Shown here: piece by piece, positions 1 through 4,842 of the stretch
Layout of the letters: the number at the start of each line of letters is the position of its first letter
Numbering within the stretch: the stretch's first letter is position 1
DNA from: Pseudofrankia asymbiotica
GTDB lineage: Bacteria; Actinomycetota; Actinomycetes; Frankiales; Frankiaceae
NCBI RefSeq assembly: GCF_001983105.1
Contig: NZ_MOMC01000052.1
Location: forward strand, 70,887 to 77,949
Length of the DNA: 7,063 bases
Direction: 5' to 3'
The notes under the pieces: generated by a model
Databases searched by the model: none
Seen by the model: the letters and a program-made list of their open reading frames with translations, nothing else
Told to the model about the DNA's origin: nothing
Position numbers and translations under genes: made by a program

Positions 1-85
1 GGTCATGCCCCTCGAGGGGCGCTGGGTGGCTGGCGAGGATCTTCGGGTTCGGTGATGGCTTCGTCCGAGGGCGGCCCTGCCATGA
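1..85. other. Left-edge intergenic or convergent gene end
   Basis: These 85 bases lie downstream of the last tad gene. They hold a perfect 14-base palindrome at 7-20 (GCCCCTC/GAGGGGC), which could fold as a 5-bp stem with a TCGA loop, but there is no T-tract. On the plus strand, a frame open from base 2 stops at TGA 53-55 with mostly GC-ending codons, so it could be the C-terminal tail of a convergent gene. On the minus strand, an ATG at 83 opens 26 codons whose stop at 5-3 overlaps an ATG at 6-4, so a further minus-strand gene could start at the edge. The two readings cannot both be assumed, and neither can be decided here. Confidence 0.3.
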
Positions 86-496
86 TCATCCGCCGGGTCC
101 AGCTTCGGTCGCGTCGGTCGCGCCGATCCAGGGTCCGGCGCGGGAGGTGGCGGCCAGCGGGCCGAGCAGCCTGAGGGCTGGCGGCGGCTGTACCTGGGCG
201 ACCACCTCGATCGCGTCGCCGGTGGCCCGGCAGGCGATCAGCTCGGCGCCGTTGCGGATGGCGAGGGTCCGCGCTCGGCCGCAGGCCGCCGCCGGGTCGC
301 CCGTCCGGTCCGAGGCGGCCGCGAGAGCCGCGAGGTCCGCGCCCGTGGCCGCCTGACGTCGGGTGATCGAGACCGTACTGACCGCGAGCAGAATTCCGGC
401 CGCCATCGCGAGGACCATCAACCAGCCCAGCAGCAGCACCGTCGCCGACCCGCGATCGGTGCCGCGCCGGGCCGGCCGCCTGGCCGCCGGAATCAT
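86..496 (-). CDS. Rv3654c-like TadE/TadG-type protein of the helicase/secretion neighbourhood
   Basis: A 136-residue protein with a short basic N-terminus (about residues 5-15, Arg-rich), then RGSATVLLLGWL leading into one membrane helix (about 20-40). A motif of the form RRQAATGADLAALAAA follows at 46-61. This layout is typical of the actinobacterial TadE-like proteins found beside tad genes and a DECH helicase (TIGR03816 type; Rv3654c in Mycobacterium tuberculosis). G16/S17 resembles a prepilin cleavage point, but the Glu expected at +5 is replaced by Leu21, so processing like a true pseudopilin is doubtful. Cys72 and Cys89 could form a disulfide outside the membrane. The start is fixed by AGGAGG seven bases before ATG 496-494. 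That ATG overlaps the stop of the TadE gene as ATGA, so the two genes are translationally coupled. The role is inferred to be a minor component or accessory factor of the Tad pilus. Confidence 0.8.
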   Translation of the reverse strand: MIPAARRPARRGTDRGSATVLLLGWLMVLAMAAGILLAVSTVSITRRQAATGADLAALAAASDRTGDPAAACGRARTLAIRNGAELIACRATGDAIEVVAQVQPPPALRLLGPLAATSRAGPWIGATDATEAGPGG

Positions 497-969
497 CCGG
501 GAGCCTCCTCGCCTCGCGCGCCAGCTTCGGGGCCGACGCCGGCCATGTGGTCGCCGGAGCCGGCCGCGGCTGGGCCGGCGGTGCCCGCGCCGACCGCGGC
601 GGGTTCCGCCGGGGCGACGGCGCTGGCCACGATGTGGGCTGGTGGCAGCGGGGAGCCCGTGACGGACAACTGGATCCGTACTGTCACCGTGACCTCGTCG
701 GCCTGCCGGGAGATCGTGACCGTGGCGTCCGCCGGGGCGGCCAGATGTGCCCACGCCGCGACCTGGCGGTCGTCGTCACCCCTCGCGGCGGCCCGAGCTC
801 CGATCCTGGCCGCCTCCTGTGCGCGGGCCTGCGCGCCGGCCGCGGCGAGCAGCCAGAGCGCCAGCAGGACGACGGCGCCGAGGGTCGGCAGGCCGAGGGC
901 CAGCTCGGCTGTCGCCTGCCCGCCGTCCGGCGGCCGGGCCGCCCGCGCGTGCCCGCGGGAACGTGTCAT
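493..969 (-). CDS. TadE-like minor pilin (pseudopilin)
   Basis: A 158-residue protein that looks like a class III (Flp-type) prepilin. It has a basic leader (residues 1-16), a cleavage-type sequence GG/QATAELALGLP with Gly17 before the cut and Glu22 at +5, then a hydrophobic helix (about 24-44) that would anchor it in the membrane and enter the pilus. This matches TadE pseudopilins, which are trimmed by a TadV/CpaA prepilin peptidase and help assemble Flp pili. Residues 84-105 alternate like beta strands. From about 118 to the end the chain is Ala/Gly/Pro-rich and probably disordered; this tail makes the protein longer than a compact TadE. The start has GGAGG six bases before ATG 969-967. The preceding DUF4244 gene ends at 987, only 17 bases away, and the next gene overlaps by ATGA, so the three form one operon. 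Confidence 0.85.
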   Translation of the reverse strand: MTRSRGHARAARPPDGGQATAELALGLPTLGAVVLLALWLLAAAGAQARAQEAARIGARAAARGDDDRQVAAWAHLAAPADATVTISRQADEVTVTVRIQLSVTGSPLPPAHIVASAVAPAEPAAVGAGTAGPAAAGSGDHMAGVGPEAGARGEEAPG

Positions 970-986
970 CGGGTGCCTCCGGCCGG

Positions 987-1271
987 TCAGAAGGGCAACG
1001 TCAGCGCGCGCCGCACGACCGACATGATCATCTCGTGGGTGGCCGAGCTGCTGACGACGGCGTAGAGCACGCCCGCGAACGCGACCGCGGCTACGGTGCC
1101 CACGGCGTACTCGGCGGTCGACATGCCCGCGTCGCGGCCCGCGGCGTCCCGGCGCCTCGCGACCTCGGACCGAGGACGGGTGTCGTCAGGGCGATGGGCG
1201 AGCCCATGCGCCAGCAGAGCGCAGCCAGCGAGCAACGCGGGCAGCAGGAACAGAACCGACAGCGGGGACAT
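987..1271 (-). CDS. Flp-pilin-like DUF4244 protein
   Basis: A 94-residue protein, likely the small pilin subunit of this Tad locus. Residues 49-73 read G/MSTAEYAVGTVAAVAFAGV and onwards: Gly49 precedes the cut, Glu54 is at +5 and Tyr55 at +6. This is the classic Flp prepilin signature, followed by one hydrophobic helix (about 56-73). Cleavage would release a mature chain of about 45 residues, normal for Flp pilins, and the MSTAEYAVGTVAA core is typical of actinobacterial DUF4244 proteins beside TadE genes. The leader is odd: 49 residues, with its own hydrophobic stretch (4-21) containing LAGC (14-17), which resembles a lipobox, then an Arg/Asp-rich spacer. The start is supported by GGAGGT eight bases before ATG 1271-1269. 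An internal ATG at 1124 (Met50) has no ribosome site and would remove the leader. The frame stays open upstream to ATG 1457, but that part looks non-coding. Confidence 0.8.
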   Translation of the reverse strand: MSPLSVLFLLPALLAGCALLAHGLAHRPDDTRPRSEVARRRDAAGRDAGMSTAEYAVGTVAAVAFAGVLYAVVSSSATHEMIMSVVRRALTLPF

Positions 1272-1467
1272 CGGCTGACACCTCCATGGGAATGCGAGGA
1301 GCGAACACGTGGGGTGGGTGCGGTCGTCGCGGCCTGGATGGGCCGGTGAAGCCAGCCGGCCGAAACCTGGAGCGGGAGGAGCATCGTGATCGTGTGCGGG
1401 GACTCGCGCCGATGCCATGGCTCGCCCGCGACTTGTGGATATCGCTGACGTATCCACAGGCGGTGGA
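1272..1467 (-). other. Gap between the tad assembly genes and the pilin operon
   Basis: These 196 bases separate the stop of the TadB-TadC gene from the DUF4244 start. The frame of the pilin gene is open through most of it, but the translation lacks any family signature and the ribosome site sits at 1280-1285, so I read it as leader and promoter DNA. Its upstream end carries the dyad of GTGGAT half-sites described separately. I see no convincing -10/-35 pair and no T-tract terminator. Confidence 0.5.
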
Positions 1468-1468
1468 T
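1432..1468. promoter_or_regulatory. Operator-like dyad with three GTGGAT half-sites
   Basis: TGTGGATA at 1434-1441 and TATCCACA at 1451-1458 form a perfect 8-bp inverted repeat with a 9-base spacer; adding a G-T mismatch extends it to CTTGTGGATA/TATCCACAGG. A third GTGGAT at 1463-1468 forms a second inverted repeat with 1452-1457 (5-base spacer). The cluster abuts the stop codon of the TadB-TadC gene and lies about 160-195 bases before the pilin gene start. The same half-site occurs in the palindrome upstream of tadA at 4664-4690. Half-sites resemble DnaA boxes (TTATCCACA) with one mismatch, but a transcription regulator site for the pilin operon is the simpler reading. The binding protein is unknown. 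Confidence 0.45.
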
Positions 1469-3093
1469 CAGGTCGGCAGCGCGCCTGGCAGTGAGCCGAG
1501 AATGGTCGGGACCACGCCCAGCAGGAGAAACGCGGGCAGGAAGCACAACCCGAGCGGTGCGGCCGCGGCGACGCCCGCCCGCCGCGCGGCGCCGATCGCC
1601 TCGTCGTGGGCCTGAGCCCTGGCGCGCGCGGCGATTCTGGTGAGCCCCTCGGCGAGTCGCGCCCCGCTGGTCTCGACCCGCCCGAGCGCCTGGGCAGCCG
1701 CCATCAACGGGCGGGCGGGACTTGCGCGCTGACCCGCGCCGACTCGCCGTCGCAGCGCGTCGAGGAGGCCGGTCGGTCCCGTGCCGGCGGCCACCAGCCG
1801 TGCCGTCGCCCCTGCCGCGGTCGCCCCCAGGCGGAGCCCGCGGGAGGTCGCCCTGAGCTCGACGCCCAGCGGGCCGGCCACGCCGGCGGCCGTGGCCTCC
1901 AGTGCCGCTGGCACGGTCGCGCCCGCGGCGAGGCAGGCGGAGATCAGGTCGAGCGCGAGGGGGAGGTCGGCCAGCAGCCGCGCGCGCCGCGCCCGGCCTG
2001 GATCGGCGGGCAGCGCCGCGCCGACCAGCAGAGCCGCCGCTCCCACCGCGGCCATGGCTCCGAGCCCACGCTGGCCGAGGGCGAGGAGCACCGCGGCGCA
2101 GGCCCCCATCGCGCTGGCCAGCGCGGCCCCGAGCGCGGGCCGCCCGGCAGCTCTCCCGGATCGCTGCGTTCCCGGATGGTGGGAACCCCGCCGCCGATCC
2201 GGCAGGAGCCCCGGGCGTCTCGCCGGGCCGGCTCGCGGCCGGCGTCCCTGCTCGTCCATGTGGGCATCCCGGGGAGCCGCCGACTCGATGTCTCGGACCA
2301 CGCGGTCGCCGATCCACCGCAGCCAGCGCAGGCCGAGCAGGTCGAGCGCGACCCCGGCGGCGAGGCACGCCGAGCCCGTCGGCGTGGCGAGCAGCACATG
2401 GGCCGGGCGTGCGCCGAGCAGGGCCGCGAACACGATGCCGACGACTGGCAGGCCCGCCACCAACCGCCCGGATGAGCGCGGGCCGGCCAGCGCGGCGGTG
2501 AGCTCACCGGCTCGCCGGGCGTCCGCCCGTGCCTGCGCGGCGAGCGTCATCGCGACCGGCGCCAGCCGGGCTCCGCCGGTCCGGCAGACCCACAGGGCCG
2601 CGCCGAGCTGGCGTAGCGCCGGTGTCCGGCAGCCGGCGAGCAACCAGATCGGGTCCTCGCCGGCCGCCAGCCCGGCTGAGAGCCGTGCCAGCTCGCCCGC
2701 GTCCGCGGCATGGGCATGGCCGTCCGCGTCGACGGCGGTGCCGCTCGTCCCGCTCAGGACTTCCCGGATGTCGCCAAACGCGTCGTCGGGTAGCTGTCGC
2801 TCGGCGGCGGCAGCGGCCGATCGCAGGGCCGCGTCCGGGTCGGCGCCCGCGTCGAGCTCGGCCGCGAACGCGGCCAACAGGTCCTCCGCGACCGCTCTCG
2901 CCGCCGCCGTCCGTCGCTGCGCCGCCGCCCGCCGCCCCGCCCGGGCAGCGGTGGCGGTGACCACCGTGACCAGCGCGGCGACGATGGCGCCGGCCCGCCC
3001 CGCGACCATGGCGGCGCCGAGCACGGTCCCGGCGACGGCCGTCACCCCGACCAGCCGGGCGGCCAGCCGTGGCACCCTCGCCGTGGTGCTCAT
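1468..3093 (-). CDS. Fused TadB-TadC type II/IV secretion F-domain membrane protein
   Basis: A 541-residue frame containing two T2SF domains that are normally separate proteins. The TadB-like half has N-terminal membrane segments (about 10-50), a cytoplasmic helical domain (about 66-205) with an AEDLLAAFAAELDAG-type opening, and a membrane pair (about 210-257). A polar, Arg/Pro/Gly-rich linker (about 262-317) follows. The TadC-like half has membrane helices (about 318-362), a second helical F domain opening LADLPLALDLISACL (374-388) with the later GRVETSGARLAEGL stretch (471-484), and a final hydrophobic hairpin (about 505-533). TadB and TadC form the inner-membrane platform on which the TadA motor drives pilus assembly. 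ATG 3093-3091 overlaps the tadA stop as ATGA, and no Shine-Dalgarno is seen, so translation is probably coupled. Linker codons end in A or T far more often than in the domains. Internal starts at 2259 and 2109 lack ribosome sites, so one polypeptide is favoured over two genes. Confidence 0.8.
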   Translation of the reverse strand: MSTTARVPRLAARLVGVTAVAGTVLGAAMVAGRAGAIVAALVTVVTATAARAGRRAAAQRRTAAARAVAEDLLAAFAAELDAGADPDAALRSAAAAAERQLPDDAFGDIREVLSGTSGTAVDADGHAHAADAGELARLSAGLAAGEDPIWLLAGCRTPALRQLGAALWVCRTGGARLAPVAMTLAAQARADARRAGELTAALAGPRSSGRLVAGLPVVGIVFAALLGARPAHVLLATPTGSACLAAGVALDLLGLRWLRWIGDRVVRDIESAAPRDAHMDEQGRRPRAGPARRPGLLPDRRRGSHHPGTQRSGRAAGRPALGAALASAMGACAAVLLALGQRGLGAMAAVGAAALLVGAALPADPGRARRARLLADLPLALDLISACLAAGATVPAALEATAAGVAGPLGVELRATSRGLRLGATAAGATARLVAAGTGPTGLLDALRRRVGAGQRASPARPLMAAAQALGRVETSGARLAEGLTRIAARARAQAHDEAIGAARRAGVAAAAPLGLCFLPAFLLLGVVPTILGSLPGALPT

Positions 3094-4445
3094 GGCCGGG
3101 ACCCGAAAGGTGACGGAAGAGCGACGCCGCGATCACGCAGCAGGTCGCGCAGCCACGGCAGGCCGTCCGCCGGGAGCATGCGCCCGCCGGGTGCTTCGGG
3201 CGGTGCGGGGGGCGTCGCGACCAGCGCGGGGCGGACCCGCACGAGCCCGCCCGGGTCCTGGCGCAGCACGGCCACGGCCGCGACGACGCGCCTGCCGGCG
3301 TCATCCCTGCGCAGGTGGACGGTGACCTGCACGGCGGCCGCCAGCAGGCTGTGCAGGGCGGCCCGGGACAGGCCCGCGAGCGCCCCCAGCGCCTCCATCC
3401 TGGCCGGCAGCGCGCCGGGCGCGTTTCCGTGGACGGTCGTGAGCCCGCCCTCGTGGCCCGTGTTGAAGGCGACCAGCAGGTCCAGCACCTCAGGTCCCCT
3501 GACCTCGCCGACGACCAGCCGGTCGGGGCGCATCCGTAGCGCCTGCCGGACGAGATCGCGCTGGGTGATGGCGCCCGCGCCCTCGATGTTGGGCGGCCGG
3601 CCCTGCAACCGGACCAGGTTGTCGCGCTCCAGCGCCAGCTCGGTGGTGTCCTCCACGATCACGACACGTTCGGCCGGGCTCACACAGCCGAGGAGCGCGG
3701 CGAGGAGCGTCGTCTTGCCGGTGCCCGTGCCGCCGGTGACCGCGATCGCGAGCCGGGCGTCGACGAGCGCGCGCAGTACGCCGACGAGCGCCTCACGGTC
3801 GCGTCTCGCGGCCATGTCGACGGACCGGCCTCCAGCCGCGCTGGGCCTCGCCGCCGCCGTGTGCGCCTCCGCGGAACCTTCTCCGGCGGATCGGCGGAGA
3901 AGCGTTCCTGTGGCGTCGCCGGCGTCGCCGGCGTCACCCGTGACGAACTCGGCGAGGCCGATCGGCACCCGGCGCGGCCGGCGCAGCGACAGGCAGGTGC
4001 CACCGATCGCCACCGGCGCGAGCACCGCGTGCAGCCGGGTGCCGTCCGCGAGCCGCGCGTCCGCGAAGGGCGCCGCCGCGTCCAGCCGCCGCCCGCCGCT
4101 GGCCGCGAGCCGGGTCGCCAGCCGGCGCACCGTGTCGTCGTCGGTGAACCAGACGTCCGCGCGTTCCAGCCCCCTGCCCCGGTCGACCCACACCTCGGCC
4201 GGCCCGTTCACCAGCACGTCGGTCACGGACGGATCGGCGAGCAGCTCGTCCAGTGGGCCGGCGCCGAGCAGTTCGGCGGTGACCACCCGCCGGGTCGCCT
4301 CTCGATCCTCTTCACGCAGCGGCCCGGCGACCTCGGCGAGCGCCCGGGCGACGTCCGACCGAGTGGGCGGGTGGGCCACGTCGGCGAGGCGGTCGCGCAC
4401 CCCGTCGATCGTCTTCGCCGGGACGCCGCGGATGGGGGCCGTCAT
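3090..4445 (-). CDS. tadA: TadA/CpaF family Flp pilus assembly ATPase
   Basis: A 451-residue secretion ATPase that powers Flp pilus assembly as a cytoplasmic hexamer. The N-terminal domain (about 10-165) includes the PLDELLADPSVTDVLVNGP and VWVDRGRGLE stretches typical of CpaF/TadA. The motor domain shows Walker A GGTGTGKTT (238-246), the Asp box VIVEDTTEL (263-270), Walker B RLVVGEVRG (309-317) and the His box GHEGGLTTVHGN (330-341). All catalytic motifs look intact. It best resembles the heli_sec_ATPase branch (TIGR03819 type) of actinobacterial tad loci. Between the two domains (about 168-213) sits an extra low-complexity stretch with GDAGDAGDA, atypical codons and a strong hairpin in the DNA. 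The start is ATG 4445-4443, with GGGGAG eight bases upstream; an ATG at 4505 would add 20 residues without a ribosome site. The stop overlaps the next start as ATGA, placing it in one operon with the TadB-TadC fusion. Confidence 0.93.
   Translation of the reverse strand: MTAPIRGVPAKTIDGVRDRLADVAHPPTRSDVARALAEVAGPLREEDREATRRVVTAELLGAGPLDELLADPSVTDVLVNGPAEVWVDRGRGLERADVWFTDDDTVRRLATRLAASGGRRLDAAAPFADARLADGTRLHAVLAPVAIGGTCLSLRRPRRVPIGLAEFVTGDAGDAGDATGTLLRRSAGEGSAEAHTAAARPSAAGGRSVDMAARRDREALVGVLRALVDARLAIAVTGGTGTGKTTLLAALLGCVSPAERVVIVEDTTELALERDNLVRLQGRPPNIEGAGAITQRDLVRQALRMRPDRLVVGEVRGPEVLDLLVAFNTGHEGGLTTVHGNAPGALPARMEALGALAGLSRAALHSLLAAAVQVTVHLRRDDAGRRVVAAVAVLRQDPGGLVRVRPALVATPPAPPEAPGGRMLPADGLPWLRDLLRDRGVALPSPFGSRP
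3873..3908. repeat. Hairpin-forming inverted repeat inside the tadA linker
   Basis: GGAACCTTCTCCG (3873-3885) and CGGAGAAGCGTTCC (3895-3908) are inverted copies differing by one inserted base, separated by a 9-base loop. The repeat lies in the codons of the unusual linker between the TadA N-terminal and motor domains. Just beside it, at 3912-3935, a 9-base unit (GCGTCGCCG) is repeated in tandem and encodes GDAGDAGDA. The surrounding codons include AGA, CGA, ACA, CTT, GAA and GGA, rare elsewhere in the gene. A small palindromic element inserted in frame would explain all three features; slippage expansion is the alternative for the tandem part. Confidence 0.6.
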
Positions 4446-4603
4446 CGGACAGGCTCCCCGGCCATCCGCGCCGGTGACGCGGCCAGCCGGACCGGCTGCC
4501 GGCACCTGCCGGCCGCGGAGGTGACACGGCGGGCTGGAGGAGCGGTGACACCCGGCAGGGCAGTGGTGGGTGCGGCGAGGACGATCGGTGGGCCGGTGGC
4601 CAT
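4442..4603 (-). CDS. Possible small leader ORF coupled to tadA
   Basis: A 53-codon frame opening at ATG 4603 and ending at TGA 4444-4442, so that its stop overlaps the tadA start as ATGA. An AAGGGA-like purine run lies about ten bases before the ATG. The predicted peptide begins MATGPPIVLAAPTTAL and then becomes basic and Ala/Pro-rich. It has no family signature I recognise and is not a visible remnant of CpaE/Ssd. The frame is open back to another ATG at 4657. It could be a coupled leader peptide, or a chance frame in very GC-rich DNA; the latter is at least as likely. Confidence 0.2.
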   Translation of the reverse strand: MATGPPIVLAAPTTALPGVTAPPARRVTSAAGRCRQPVRLAASPARMAGEPVR

Positions 4604-4663
4604 GGCGCCCAGGTCCCTTCGGAGCGGACGGTTCGGTCGCGCATCACCGTGCCCCACCAGGGC

Positions 4664-4690
4664 GCCTGTGGATGAGCCTCATCCACAGGC
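4664..4690. promoter_or_regulatory. Perfect 27-base palindrome upstream of tadA
   Basis: GCCTGTGGATGAG (4664-4676) and its exact reverse complement CTCATCCACAGGC (4678-4690) flank a single base. The centre is about 230 bases before the tadA start. There is no T-tract on either strand, and a 1-base loop is poor for an RNA hairpin, so a dimeric protein site is more likely than a terminator. The TGTGGAT and ATCCACA half-sites recur upstream of the pilin operon at 1434-1458 with wider spacing (11 instead of 7 bases between them). The regulator is unknown. Confidence 0.6.
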
Positions 4691-4742
4691 CATCCGGCGC
4701 GGTAAAAGGGAGGGTTTCCGTGCCGTCCCACCTCGCCCACCC

Positions 4743-4814
4743 GGACCGGCGGAGGACCCCGCGGGATCGTCCTCCGGGTCCAGCCGCGGGCGGCCGGAGC
4801 GGCCACGGCCGCCC
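4743..4814 (-). terminator. Paired hairpins downstream of the Fic-like gene
   Basis: Two strong stems follow the stop codon at 4843. The first pairs GGGCGGCC (4788-4795) with GGCCGCCC (4807-4814). The second pairs GGACC plus CGGAGGAC (4743-4757, with a 2-base bulge) with GTCCTCCG plus GGTCC (4769-4781). Neither has a U-tract, which is common for actinobacterial terminators. They would separate the Fic-like transcript from the tad operon. In DNA this GC-rich, stems of this size can also arise by chance. Confidence 0.4.
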
Positions 4815-4842
4815 ACCACCACGAGGGCGCCCGCGCCTCGCC

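Larger units (their letters stand above)
4446..4842 (-). other. Non-coding region between the Fic-like gene and tadA
   Basis: About 397 bases without a supported gene. Reading in the direction of the tad genes it holds two adjacent hairpins shortly after the Fic-like stop, a relatively AT-rich tract around 4701-4722 (CTTTTACC on the minus strand), the perfect palindrome at 4664-4690, and a doubtful small frame overlapping the tadA start. This is the likely promoter and control region of the tadA-tadBC operon. No clear -10/-35 pair could be chosen. In several actinobacteria a CpaE/Ssd-type ATPase gene precedes tadA; no trace of one is visible here. Confidence 0.6.

Noticed and set aside
1272..1457. 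N-terminal extension of the DUF4244 protein to ATG 1457
   Set aside because: The extra 62 residues have no signal or family feature, the ATG lies inside the dyad, and a good GGAGGT site marks ATG 1271.
1434..1468. DnaA-box cluster or replication origin
   Set aside because: Only near-matches to TTATCCACA, no AT-rich unwinding region and no dnaA/dnaN neighbours; a regulator site for the tad genes fits better.
1091..2368. Minus-strand 425-codon frame overlapping TadC and the pilin gene
   Set aside because: Arg/Pro/Gly-rich composition without hydrophobic segments; it overlaps genes with clear membrane and pilin signatures in another frame.
1781..3325. Plus-strand open frame of 514 codons opposite the TadB-TadC gene
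   Set aside because: Ala/Arg/Ser/Pro-rich translation with no motif; it is the complement of codons in a real gene with clear T2SF domains, a usual artefact at this GC content.
3178..4524. Plus-strand open frame of 448 codons opposite tadA
   Set aside because: Antisense shadow of tadA, whose Walker A, Walker B, Asp and His boxes are all on the minus strand.
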